Source: Scolanthus callimorphus (lineage: Eukaryota > Cnidaria > Anthozoa > Actiniaria > Edwardsiidae). Taken from it: DNA of 64,000 bases. The stretch is from NCBI GenBank assembly GCA_033964015.1, contig CM066923.1:620001-684000 (forward strand), in the 5' to 3' direction. The notes beneath the pieces were generated by a model. That model was not told where the DNA came from and did no database searches. It saw only the letters and a program-made list of their open reading frames with translations. Positions 52,872 through 64,000 of the stretch are shown here, in pieces (within the stretch, counting starts at the first letter, position 1; every line of letters begins with the position of its first letter). The position numbers and the translations under genes are program-made.

Positions 52872-53516
52872 CAGAGACTATAGATGACCCAGAGATTACA
52901 GATGACCCAGAGACTATAGATGATCCAGAGATTACAGATGGCCCAGAGATTACAGATGGCCCAGAGATTACAGATGACCCAGAGACTGTAGATGATCCAG
53001 AGACTATAGATGACCCAGAGATTACAGATGGCCCAAAGATTACAGATGGCCTAGAGATTACAGATGATCTAGAGATTACAGATGACCCAGAGACTATAGA
53101 TGACCCAGAGATTACAGATGACCGAGAGACTATAGATGACACAGAGATTACAGATGATCCAGAGACTATAGATGTTCCAGAGATTACAGATGATCCAGGG
53201 ACTATAGATGACCCAGAGACTACAGATGGCCCAGAGACTACAGATGATCCAGATATTACAGATGATCCAGAGATTACAGATGACCAGAGATTACAGATGA
53301 CCCAGAAAATACAGATGACCCAGAGATTACAGATAACCCGGAGATTACAGATGACCCAGAGATTACAGATGACCCAGAGATTACAGATGACCCAGAGATT
53401 ACAGATAACCCGGAGATTACAGATGACCCAGAGATTACAGATGACCCAGAGATTACAGATAACCCAGAGATTACAGAAGACCCAGAGAATACAGATGGCC
53501 CAGAGATTGAAGATGA
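52872..53516 (+). repeat. 15-bp coding minisatellite inside SH3 exon of the duplicate
   Basis: Roughly 43 units of a 15-bp repeat (GATGACCCAGAGATT/ACAGATGACC type) encode TDDPE-like pentapeptides. The first gene copy has a single unit (EITDDPEED) at this place. The array sits between the first SH3 strand (VVVLRSYYPE) and the rest of the domain, i.e. in the RT loop. Confidence 0.93.
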
Positions 53517-53772
53517 CCAGAAGAAGATGCTGCTGCCAAAACAGCACCTGGCTTGTCAGCTCAAATGCTTGCAAAAAGAGGCAAGAAGTTCATTGTTATT
53601 GGTCCTGTTGGATGGTGGTTGTATGCCAAATCTGTTGAGACAGGGGAGACAGGATATATTCCAAGTTTACATGTTGCCCCCCTGAAGAAAGATCTCAGTT
53701 GCGATGAGTAAGTAACTTAGTTTAATGTCAAAGATAGAATGTTGATGTAGGGTCAAAGATGCATGGCCCTGT

Positions 53773-53935
53773 GCAGTGGCGAATGCAGACCCTTAAGAAG
53801 GGAGGTGGCTAGTACAAAGGATATACTACAGAGTTCAGACCAAGGGGGTGGCTAATCTTAAGGTTTTACAAGAAATATGAGAACAAGGGGGGTGCCTAGC
53901 CACCCTAATTACCCCCCTAGATCCACCCTTGCCTG
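53773..53935. mobile_element. Small MITE-like insertion in duplicate intron 1
   Basis: Starts CAGTGGCGAATGCAGAC and ends CTAGATCCACCCTTGCC; imperfect inverted ends. Aligned flanks in the first copy join directly around CCTGTGGCTGTCCC. Confidence 0.5.
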
Positions 53936-53949
53936 TGGTTGTCCCACAG

Positions 53950-54115
53950 AGTTTGGCTGGCGTTATTCTTTTATTTTTTTAATTACTCTTTTATACATAC
54001 TGTTATTATATATTTTTTATTATATATATATATTTTTCCCCTTAAAATTACATGTAAAGCGCCTAGAACAGTAATGTATAGGCGCTATATAAGCTGTGTT
54101 GTTATTACTATTATT
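53950..54115 (+). mobile_element. LINE 3' tail in duplicate intron 1
   Basis: GTAAAGCGCC, AATGTATAGGCGCTATATAA and an (ATT)n end match the 3' end of the LINE at 28272-28567. Only the tail is present. Confidence 0.6.
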
Positions 54116-55955
54116 ATTACACTGCTTTGCTGCTTTCCAACAAAGTCTATGCACTACATGAGTGAAACTATTAGATTGCATTTTTTAGTTACAAAGCAAT
54201 TCCAACTCTCTATGTAAACGAGATGCAAATCCAGTGCAATTTCTGTGCTCTCTTGTCTTCAAATCGCATCAAATTGCAAAGCGGTTTCGACAAAAATCGC
54301 GGCAGATCGCACCGAGTTGCACCAGGGGCTCAGGTTTACATTAGTGATTTTAATAATAATAATAATCATAATAATAATAAGTATTTATATAGCGCATTTT
54401 CCTAATGTCCAAATGCGCTTTACATTCATTAAAAATAACTATAAAATATGATGAAATTCGTTAAAAATCTTAATATTGAAATATAATATATTATAAAGCT
54501 AACTATGAATGAAAATAGACTGATTTAAAAAGGTGGGTCTTCAGCCGGCGTTTAAATTCAGGGACGGAAGTACTGCTCTTAATCACGCTTTAGGGACCGA
54601 CCATTTTTAGTTCACGCGTACGTGAAAGAAAAATCGCCGCGACTCGCGCGACATATATTGCAGCAAAAGGTGTAAACAGGCCTTTAGGGCCCGACCATTT
54701 AACCTTTTGAGGGGAGGGGGATGATTTTGAAAAAAAAATTAAATAATAAAATAATAATAATATTTATTTACCTTATATCCAATAACTAGATACATCGGTT
54801 AATCATACATAAATGTGTCGTTTTTGTCAATGCCAACCCGTGCGTGACACGGGCTACCTGTGTTTGAATTTCCGGGCTCCTGGGGCCAAAATAAAGATGG
54901 CGGCCTACAAGAACAGCGATTCTCTCCAAAACCTGCAAGTTTTAGCGAACTTTTTGACAAGTTATGGCAAGAAATAAGCTAGGAAACTTCTGGACTTCCA
55001 AATATGGTAAGTAGAAACTTCCATATAAGGAAACAGGAACTTTCTTGACTTTGCAAGCTACGTTCCTCAGAAAAAAAAATCATTAAAAAGAACCATAATA
55101 GCCTACCCGCAAGCTTTCTTTGTTTCTGGTGAATTTTCTAAGTGCTTTCTTTCAAAGGCGCGCGCAGGCGGACGAGCGCCCTCAACACACGCGGCGGGTT
55201 TTCCTGTGACAACGCGCGCACGTTGTTTTGAGGCTTGTTGTTTTGGAGCTTTTTTGAGACATATCAAGATAGCAGTGTCGCCATTCTAGAGATTGACCGG
55301 GCTTCCTGTGGTATCTTGGCTACCTTGTTGCCAGGCTCTTGACCGTGAACAACACAGTGGAAAATGCACATAGCATCTTTCCTCGAGTATATTTCAGTTT
55401 TGGTTGAGTTTTAAGCTTTCTATGCCAATAGAAATAGGAAAACGTACTGGGATTCCAAATATGGTATGTAGATATTTCCTTATAAGGAAGTTGGAGAAAG
55501 TCGACACTTTTTCAAGGGAACTATCTTGATATTTCAAAAGGAGAGGCAAACTCAAGAAAAATATGTTTAAATAAAAAAAGGAGAGTGTGCAGGAATCCCA
55601 TACAAATGTGCGTGCGCGAGCCATTATTCCCGGCGTGCTCTACACAAGAAACAAAGAGAGCCTGCGGGGAGGCTAATCAGCCATTGGCATTGCTTTTTGT
55701 ATGCATGAGCTAGAATTCTATTCTGGACATTATTATGCGACTGTTACGTCATTTTACCATAAAGATCAAAATGGGAAAGGCCCTTGGATCGAGGTTGTAG
55801 TACACGGTTGAAAGCCGTATCACGGCTAGAAAACCGGTTTTGCGCGCGCAGTTGAATGGCTTCCCGATGGTGTGTTGGTCAAATCACGTAACGTTTTCTA
55901 GTGAACCTTGAAAAGAAAGAAAAAAATACTTTTGTTTGTCGTATAATAAATAACG

Positions 55956-56019
55956 TATTAGATGTTTTTTCATGTAATACTGGCGGACATCAGTATTACA
56001 TGACAAAAAATATCTAATA
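55956..56019. repeat. 27-bp-arm hairpin before exon 2 of the duplicate
   Basis: TATTAGAT, CATGTAATACTG and the inverted match around an 8-bp loop GCGGACAT. It ends about 40 bp before the exon 2 acceptor and is absent from the first copy. Confidence 0.75.
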
Positions 56020-57764
56020 ATATATACATGCCACATGAGTTTTTACTTACTTCTTTTCTAGTGAGGAAGAACTGAACAGAGGAGGTGAACTGTCTCCAGC
56101 AATGGTCAACCATGATGTGGATCTCAAGTTTTTCCCTCTTGCTCCACAAGAAAAAGATATTCTCAACAGAGTGAGTGTTTCCACCTGAAATGGTCAAAAC
56201 ACATATCCGATTTGGATCAAGATTTTAGAAAAGTGGGGCATTTTTGGCCTGAGGAGCCAGAACCTACACTGCATGCTTGTGTATTCTATACATTACTACA
56301 GAACGATTTACACAAATATATGTTTTTTCAGTTACCATGCCCAGAAGACTCTGCCAAAATTTTATCCAAGATGACTTTTTGGTGGATGAACTGGTAAGCA
56401 GATGAAATGGTAAAATGTAATCTTCTATGTGATGTGAGACTGTAAGGCAACCCCGGCTGTTTAGCCTTTTTAGACTTTAGCCTTTTCGAAAAGAAACCCA
56501 ATTAGGCCGACGCAACTCAATTCGCTTTGACGAATTTTTGAATATCGCGGGCGACGCCATCTTGGAAACGTGACGTCACTTGTGCTAGAAATTATGCATT
56601 CCATGAATGCACTGAAAGATGCTTTGCTCGCTACACATATAACCAGTATAAGAGCACCAAGAAAACAATTTCTATGTCGAGAGGGTAATGCTTTTGAATG
56701 CTTTTGAGTTGTTTAAGTTTCCTCTGAGCTTGAAAAGGCTAAACAGTCGGGGTTCCCTGTTAAAAAATGTAGCCGGCCCAGGCGTTTGGCTAGTTTCAGT
56801 AACTTGCAATTATCATTTAGGCTGCTGTGGACTGGATACAAACGCTCTCTTGAAGATCAAGATCTCTGGGCCATTAGAAAGTCCATGAAGTCTGCACATG
56901 TTGTACCAGAGCTGGAGGCGAGATGGGAAAAAGAGCTTGAGAAAATCAAGCGGACAAGTGCAAGACTTGCACATGTATTCACTGTTACTGTGAAAAGTAA
57001 GTATACGTAAAGGTGAATTAAGATAATGAGAGAGCATGGCCGAGGTGATTTATTTTCGTTTTGGGTCAAAACCAATGGAACATTGATTGAAAGCGCCATG
57101 TTGAACCATTTTGAATAAGGTTTGTCGTCCCCGTTGTACATGTTGTCAATATTTTTCAACAGCCATGAACGTTTGAATGAAAATCGGCAGTCCTGGCGAT
57201 AAAGCTTACCTGCATTGCTTATTAGGCTAATATCAAAAGATTTTTAAGTGATGTGGAGATGATTGCATGCACATTTAGGGCTGTTTTCGAATTTGAAATA
57301 ACCGTGGCGCAGCGCCTTTAAAATCTTTTTTTCTTCAGACCGAAAGGTGACATTGCAAGCCCTAGTAATAAGCCAGCTATGGACGAAGAAGTGAAAAATG
57401 TGGAATTTGTCCAAAAGAAAAAGAAAAAAAGAAAACAGAGGAAGAACGCAAAAAGCTTCCTTCATTGTTGAAAGTTCTGTTCTTGATGTTTTGGCGTCCA
57501 TTTCTGCTCGCTGCTTTCTTCAAGGTCATCAAGATGTCATGAACTTTCTTCAGCCCACCATTCTAGGGTACGTATGCTTATGCTGTTTTGGCTTAGTCTA
57601 GGGGTTTGTACCTCCCATGATAGTCGAGCCCTGTGCCTTCTTGTTTCTTATGTGGGTGAAATCGGCCTAAAGTGATAAGTCGGTTTCAATTGAGTGACGA
57701 AATCAATGTGTCAACCAATCAATTTTTGAACTAAACGCTGCTGTGTCTTTAGGAATCACATGCT

Positions 57765-57945
57765 CACCGTGCTCCTCTTCAACAGCCTCTCTTAAATGAG
57801 CTAAACAGATCGAGAGAAACGCGAAAGCACTGCCTTGGGCTTCCTGTGTTATAAAGAACGTTTCCTCTTTACCATAACACAGGAAGCCCGAGTCAGTGCT
57901 TATTTCTTTTGAGGGAGGCGGCTGCGGAGGAGGCTATGCTCATCA
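57765..57945. repeat. Fold-back element in duplicate intron 5
   Basis: Counterpart of 33570-33800, with the same GAAACGCGAAAGCACTG and GGGCTTCCTGTGTTAT arms. Confidence 0.75.
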
Positions 57946-59596
57946 GGTGATACTGTTTACTTGACAAAGAAACCAGTCACGTGGATTTCAGAGTCGGTCA
58001 GCAAAATATATAGATTCTAGGTCCCACCTAAAAGCGGAGCTCTCAATAAGATTAGATATAATTTTTTCTACTTTTATGTGACATGACGCGACAAGATTGT
58101 TATCATGAGAGCTTTGCCTTAAGTCTCCTGGGGATGACGTCATCAATTATGTCATAGCACGTGACAGGGGCAAAATCTTATTTGCCTTTGCACGTCACCA
58201 TGTCACAGCATCCCTCTTGTGACAAAGATCCTCATGTTTGGTCCTCTGAACAGTTTGCGATTTTTTACGGTGCACGCACGCGACTATTTCCCTGTGGCGG
58301 ACGGACGGACGGACACATTGACAAATTGAAAATCATATCTCCGGAAAGAAAGCTCCAATAGCGACTAAAATTGGCTGTTTTTGTCCATCTATTGATAGGC
58401 ATCTAGTGCCAAAGTCACGTGATATGACGTCATTGATAACGTCATACAAAACCTCAAACTACTCAAAATCGACTTCATGGTTAGAGCGGATTTCAGATGA
58501 CTGTCGTGAGTACTGCGCAGTTACTTTGAAATTTGTTCAGAATTGGTGTAATTACTTTGCGATTGGTATCACTATAGTCATAAAATCCGCTCGATACGTC
58601 TGAATTCTGATACCACTTTTATGTATGGTGCTTCGCTCGTGCGGTGCATAGAGTCCACAGAAGAATCAGATAATGTTTGTGTGTTTTTCTTCTTTAGTTT
58701 AGTGATCGACTATGTGGAAGCAACTGAGTCAATTGAAGTGTGGAAAGGATATGTGTACGCAATTCTTATGTTCACGGCTGCGGTACTCCAGTCACTTCTA
58801 TTGCAAAAACTACTTTCACCTTGTTACAACAGCCGGCATTAATATGAAGACGGCTCTTACTGGATGATTTACGCAAAGGTATGTGATTATTTCAGATGCA
58901 TGGTAATGAATCGCTAAAGAGTAGATCCTGATATCTTTACATTATCACATGCAGCCGCGGATCCCCACGTATCCACTATGCACACGATTACAGAGCTGGA
59001 AATATGATAGACACACAGATTTAGTTAGATTTTATATTGGCTCCTATTAGTACATTAGCATGTGTACATTTGCCGCGCGTAACGAGATACACGCAGGACA
59101 CAATCAATGTTGCGCGCTACATGTGTCCTAGTTTAGCCACAACTTAATTAACATATAGTTCTTTCTTGTAAGGCCTTACGACTAAACAACACGTCCAAGA
59201 ACAAGTCTAGCGCTGGTGATATGGTGAATCTAATGTCAGTGGATTGTCAACGTGTTATAGACATGTGCTCCGTTATTCACCAGCTTTGGTCCGGACCTCT
59301 ACAAGTAGTAGTCGCTATCGCCCTCCTCTATAACACTATGGGGTGGTCTGTTTTGGCCGGAGTGGTAGTCATGGTGTTGCTGATTCCAATCAACTTGGTG
59401 GTCACCAGATTGTCCAAGAAGTTACAGGTGATGAGGAAACTAGCCCGAGTTTCAGGATACCTGTGGCGCGCAAAAACTCGAGGATGAAGGGAAGGGGAGG
59501 TGATTTATGCGCACTAGAGGAATCCTGAAACCACAATCAAACATTTGCGACCCCACGGAAACGCCGGCTAGCAGGCTTCGGGGAAATATCATACAT

Positions 59597-59882
59597 TATT
59601 CGTTTCCTGGAGGGCACGGTAATGAATTCTGCATTCTGATTGGTTCTCAGGGCGCCCGCGCGAGCATTATGTTCCTATCTCTGATCCAGGGTTACGGTAG
59701 CCATTTGCGCGCCCTTGTTTTCATCGAAAAAGTAAAATTTTCGAGTTGGAAAAAATAAATAAGTTATTTACTGGCTTTAGGTCGGTCCGTATATGGAAAA
59801 AACTGCGACCTCGGCCTGTTAGTCTCAGTTTTTCCTTATACGGTTTTTTCCAGCCCTTAAATAATATATATGTATCTATTTA
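59597..59882 (-). repeat. Dispersed repeat, reversed copy of 15927-16236
   Basis: In intron 7 of the duplicate; same segments in reverse complement. Confidence 0.75.
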
Positions 59883-60474
59883 TTTTGGCTTAGTATAAAC
59901 ATCATTTTTTTTTTCAGGTGAAACAAATGGCGAGTAAGGATATGAGGATCCGAATAATGAACGAAATCCTCAATGGTATAAAGGTAAAGTAACACAAATA
60001 AGGCGCCGTCGCTTTGCCATTCCCAACAAGACCTTTCTTGAAAAGCCCGCGTACAAAGTCACTCTTTTGTTTTCATCCATAAGGCGAAAAATACGTGTAG
60101 AAATCTCGAAATAACTATATACAACAAAGTATTATACTTGATTTACCGAATTCATATCGCGCTACATCCCCTAAATCAGCCGATGGAAATGGATGCTTTC
60201 TCTGACTCGGTATGTTGACAACATGGCGGCTGATTGAGGTCTTTAATTCTCAGATCTTGAAGTTGTACGCGTGGGAGGAGTCGTTTATGAACAAAGTGTT
60301 GGGGATCAGAAGAAAAGAGTTACATCACCTGAAGAATTCAATGTATCTCAACGTATTCTACTCCTTCACATTTTCATGTGCACCGTTCCTGGTGAGTTCC
60401 TTCTGAGCGTCTGTTGTCAGTATCATGTACATGCGTTTCACCGACCGTCGCTATGTACATATTATTATGAACCT

Positions 60475-61135
60475 CCATCTCCTTCATTTTCACTTGTTCG
60501 CCATTCCTGGGACGTTGTCTCCCCTTCTGCAGTCTGTTTTCAGTATCACGGATGTACATGCACTTAGCCGACCATCACTATGTACATGTACTATTATTGT
60601 GAACATCCTCTCCTTCATTTTCACTTGTTCGCCATTCCTGGGACGTCGTCTCCCCTTCTGCAGTCTGTTTTCAGTATCACTGATGTACATGCACTTAGCC
60701 GACCATCACTTTGTACATGTACTATTATTGTGAACATCTTCTCCTTCATTTTCACTTGTTCGCCATTCCTGGGACGTTGTCTCCCCTTCTGCAGTCTGTT
60801 TTCAGTATCACGGATGTACATGCACTTAGCCGACCATCACTATGTACATGTACTATTATTGTGAACATCCTCTCCTTCATTTTCACTTGTTCGCCATTCC
60901 TGGGACGTCGTCTCCCCTTCTGCAGTCTGTTTTCAGTATCACTGATGTACATGCACTTAGCCGACCATCACTATGTACATGTACTATTATTGTGAACATC
61001 TTCTCCTTCATTTTCACTTGTTCGCCATTCCTGGGACGTTTGCTCCCCTTCTGCGCCTCTGCTGTCAGTACCACTGGTGTACATGCACTTCACCGACCAT
61101 CGCTATATGTAAATGTACTTTTATTGTGAACAATT
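60475..61135 (+). repeat. 131-bp tandem array derived from the exon 9 donor region
   Basis: Five units with exact 131-bp spacing (starting near 60479, 60610, 60741, 60872, 61003). Each contains CTTGTTCGCCATTCCTGGGA, related to the exon 9 end plus donor, and CAGTATCAC...GTACATGCACTTAGCC. The first gene copy has a shorter version in the same intron. Confidence 0.93.
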
Positions 61136-61847
61136 TCTCCTAAACATTCACAAGTGCGTATCATAGTAGTCGTAGTTCAATTTATAACTGTGCCGCTTTG
61201 GTAGGTATCCCTGGCGACATTTGCCATTTATGTGTTGACCGGGAACATTCTGACGGCAAAAAAGGCGTTCGTGGCCATCTCCTTATTCAACATTCTTCAC
61301 TACCCGCTTACCTTTTTACCTAAGATTGTCATTAGCTTCGTTCAGGTGAGCACTGTATATGTAGGTTTAGCCTAGAAATTCGAATCAAAAGTAAAGAGGA
61401 AATAATTTAAGAGAAAGTAAAGTAAAAGAGAAATAAAATTTAAAGGGAGGCTGTCACGATACGCGCATGCTCCAGGAACGATCACTGAGCAAAACAATTT
61501 AGACTATCCTATCAGAAAACTATTGAAGAATATGCAAAACGTAAACATTTGGTCCGATGGATCGAGAAATAGCGAGATTAAAACGGATTGTTTTCGTGGT
61601 TTTCAGCCTTCGCTGGCCATCGTTACGGGACGATACTTCTTTGTTTTGAGATGCGCAGAACAGCTGCGCAGTTGCGTGACAGCCACCCTTTAAGAACACA
61701 GACGTGGTGTGTTTCGTCACGTGTAGTTTAGTAGACAATAAAAGTCTATTTTACCTAAATAACAATTAATATGTGAAATAAAAAGTTGCTTCCATAAATG
61801 CCGTGCCTTACATAAAATTTTAGTTAGATATTTGAATTCTACAAGGG

Positions 61848-62662
61848 CTCGTGCCTGCATAGAGGGGGTTTGCTATTTTGCGAGCCACCGAGCCCCGAGC
61901 CTTTTGATGTATTTCTTGCCATTTTTATTAAATTGAATAATGATACTCAATAAGGCAAGGTGGCAAAAAGGTTGACCATACTCTCTTCTCGATATATGAT
62001 TTTTAATGTTTTTATAACGTTTTTCAAAGGCTCGCCTAAAATAGCCGGGGCTCGCCTAAGAGGTTCGCAACTGTGGAATGAGCTTTTATTACGGTGTTTA
62101 GAACTCTGATAGGGGTCCGTTAGGTTACAATTCTGTGAAGTGTTTAATTAATCCGAGGAAAGTTGCTTTTTAATCGGCTATCATCAAATATAGTAAATTT
62201 TCCTTTGAAAGCGGCGCCTTTAATTGAATAGCTCATTCAAAATTCATCTTTTGAAAGATGAGCACCAAATCGCTATTGTAGGTTGGGCGAGAGTTGCGAA
62301 TGGAATTGAAGGGAGTGAGGAGTGTAAGTAAATAGGACAATCTCCATGACTACCTACCATGCTGCATAAACCGAGTAAGAGAAGTTGCACGCCAAAGCTA
62401 CGTGGTAACCAATTTATGAGTCATAGTTGTATTGATAATTATGAAGGAACTGATATTTATTTGCTTTTTGCATCTCTTCGTTCGACTAATATTGTCGAAT
62501 AGAGTGGAATATTAATCCTTGGTATCTTGAAAATGAGCACCGTATTAAATGTTTGCTTTTTTTTCTAGTTTTAATGTGTTTTTCTAAGGCTCGCCAAAAA
62601 AGGCTCGCGGCTCGCTAAGAGGCTCGCAAATTAGACAACCTCGCATATGAGCAGGGAGTCTG
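61848..62662. mobile_element. Probable TIR element in duplicate intron 10
   Basis: About 60-bp diverged inverted ends rich in GCGAGCC/GGCTCGC motifs (TTTGCGAGCC shared). About 815 bp, no coding frame; not in the first copy. Confidence 0.55.
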
Positions 62663-63439
62663 TTTCATGTAGCAGCCCCACTGTAACTGAAGTTTTCTTT
62701 GTAAAATGTAGTGATGACAGCAATTTGGTTCTGCAAGTTTAGTTACCGTCCAAGATCAACACAACAAACAGCACTGAACAGATCATAACATTGGCACACC
62801 CAACACAGTCTTCAATATCGATGGGTGCCTCCTATGTGTGCAATGAGCCTGCTTGTTTTACTTCTAGGCGCAAGTTTCATTGAAAAGACTTACTGACTTC
62901 ATCTGCCTTGAAGAGTTGAAACCGACGGACGTCCACAAAACCATGCCATCTAGCAGTATGTACAAATGTCTAACATGATTTCTTGTTCATTGTCAATATA
63001 TGGTGCTGAACAAATCTTTCTGTTGTTAGTTTCCAACCAAGCCATTCATGTGGAGGATGGGACATTCACATGGGCCAGGGAGGAAGAGCCAGTCCTGAAT
63101 AAGTAAGCTTTCTTCATTGCTATGATTTGGCAGTTTAGCATAGATTAAGAGAGTCAAAATACAGCTCTCGTAAGATCTAAGCCCATTTGTTTTGATTGAT
63201 CCCTCAGTGCAAAACAATAGAGGATCATAAAATAGAACGAGGAAACAATGGGATGCTTTGTTTCATTTTCATTTTATTGTATGAAAATAGGTTTGCTATT
63301 AGATTTAGTTGTGTGCTTGACCGAAATTTTAGGAATGACAGAGGGGTTCACTTTTACAAATACCAGTTATTGCTTTGAAAAAGAAAGACCATATCCAAAA
63401 ATTCGTGCCAATACGAAATTGGGAGTACATTAATCTTTA

Positions 63440-64000
63440 TCAGCCTGCCCCTGTATGATATGTCGCACATAAATGGAAGATGTACTTGGAGGCGCGTCTT
63501 TGGATTCGCTCCAGCCTCCGCATCAGTTCTTTTGATTGAGGAGCCCAGACTTGGGTGGCGTATCCAAGGTGGGATCTCACCAGAGTGATGTAAGCGGAGC
63601 GTCTAACTGAGTGCTTTTGATGTATCTTGTATTCCGCCTAACGTATCCCAGAAGCCTGTTTCCCTTTGGCGCATTGCTCACTGACTTGCTTGTTCCATGT
63701 AAGGTCATCGGTGATGTAAACTCCGAGATCCTTTTCCGCCGAAACGACTTTAAGCTGTGAACCGTCCATGTCGTAGTCAGCGATGACGGAGCTGACTTTC
63801 CTGGTGATGCGTTGTGCTTTGCATTTCTTTCGCGTTGAAGTTTAGACCACAGAGTTGGACCAAGTGACTAGATCTGATAAGTCCTCTTGGAGTTGCTCGG
63901 TGTCGTGCCAATGTGCTATCGGCTTGAATATTTTGGTATCATCCGCAAACCTTGCAACATCAGATCTTACTACGTCGTGCAACGAGTTCACATAGAGCAG
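63440..64000 (-). mobile_element. Non-LTR retrotransposon reverse transcriptase fragment
   Basis: Read on the minus strand from the window edge: LLYVNSLHDVV, then RFADDTKIF (the FADD form of the RT catalytic box), then GSQLKVVSAEKDLGVYITDD and LGYVRRNTRYIKS, typical of the thumb and C-terminal part of LINE polymerases. Several frameshifts interrupt it, so it is a dead copy. It continues beyond the window. Confidence 0.88.

Larger units (their letters stand above)
52796..63102 (+). pseudogene. Duplicate SH3-ABCC transporter, exons 1-12 only, frameshifted
   Basis: Exons matching the first copy: 52796-53707, 56062-56170, 56332-56393, 56821-56996, 57339-57567, 58698-58878, 59173-59427, 59918-59983, 60254-60391, 61205-61345, 62868-62955, 63030-63102. 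Splice sites are preserved throughout and exons 7-12 are open. Breaks: exon 1 has two losses of one C (near 53284 and 53515) around a 15-bp repeat array; exon 4 carries 8 extra bases; exon 5 has two 1-nt losses; exon 6 has +1 and -1 changes with a stop between. No NBD1 exon follows within 900 bp, whereas in the intact gene it begins 400 bp after exon 12. With no NBDs it cannot be a working pump. Exon 7 here keeps the C that is missing from the first copy. Confidence 0.85.
49751..63154 (+). repeat. Segmental duplication of the transporter 5' half
   Basis: Sequence from the CTTACTGCCGGCT segment (26529 in the first copy, about 49751 here) through exon 12 and about 50 bp of following intron (to about 37050 and 63154) is shared in the same order. 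Insertions on either side differ: LINE and MITEs in the first copy; large fold-back, two TIR elements and repeat arrays in the second. The left breakpoint lies downstream of the candidate 5' UTR exon; the right one lies before the NBD1 exons. Confidence 0.85.

Noticed and set aside
52867..53574. 235-codon minus-strand open frame with periodic ICNLWV and SGSSVI repeats
   Set aside because: It is the complement of the 15-bp repeat inside the SH3 exon; openness follows from the repeat, and no start context or splice sites support a gene.
60475..61135. CRISPR-like array (regular repeats)
   Set aside because: Units are continuous 131-bp tandem repeats without unique spacers, in an intron of an animal gene.

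Overview
The window is eukaryotic, almost certainly metazoan. Every gene is split by GT-AG introns, coding exons are short and phase-consistent, introns hold many fold-back MITE-like elements and LINE tails, and the protein families (microsomal UDP-glucuronosyltransferase, ABCC1-type transporter, SAM domain, SH3 domain) are animal ones. Moderate GC, compact genes and the repeat style suggest an anthozoan cnidarian (sea anemone or coral). That assignment is inference; no species marker was seen.

Layout. (1) 0.5-14.8 kb holds three tandem plus-strand UDP-glycosyltransferase (UGT) genes with the same five-exon structure. Copy 1 (533-4965) is damaged by two 1-nt deletions and a scrambled donor-binding motif. 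Copies 2 (6012-10137, 511 aa) and 3 (10911-14766, 516 aa) are intact. All three lack the usual catalytic histidine (Gln, Gln, Pro) and end in a KxKxx ER-retrieval tail. (2) 17.3-21.6 kb holds a minus-strand gene of about eight exons encoding a SAM domain followed by coiled coil. (3) 24.0-25.6 kb is a 1,568-bp terminal-inverted-repeat transposon with a 7-bp target duplication. (4) 27.9-45.9 kb is a 27-exon ABCC1/MRP-type transporter gene of 1,488 codons (after allowing one missing base in exon 7). Its first coding exon encodes an SH3 domain in the place normally occupied by the N-terminal membrane domain TMD0. (5) 45.9-49.7 kb is gene-poor. (6) 49.75-63.15 kb is a segmental duplicate of the 5' half of the transporter (exons 1-12). 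It is frameshifted in several exons and homology stops just before the first nucleotide-binding domain. (7) 63.4-64.0 kb is a minus-strand LINE reverse-transcriptase fragment.

How the genes could work together. UGTs conjugate lipophilic compounds to a sugar in the ER, and ABCC1-type pumps export such conjugates. The cluster therefore looks like a phase II plus phase III detoxification neighbourhood, although co-regulation is not shown by the sequence.

Most unusual signals: the SH3-ABCC fusion; a Cys-rich CxxCxCxxCxC patch before TMD1; a 15-bp minisatellite expanded inside the SH3 RT loop of the duplicate; and tandem duplications spanning exon/intron junctions at six or more places in the transporter locus, creating rows of decoy splice sites. 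Several apparent frameshifts are single-base losses in short homopolymers, so consensus sequence error must be excluded before calling those genes dead.
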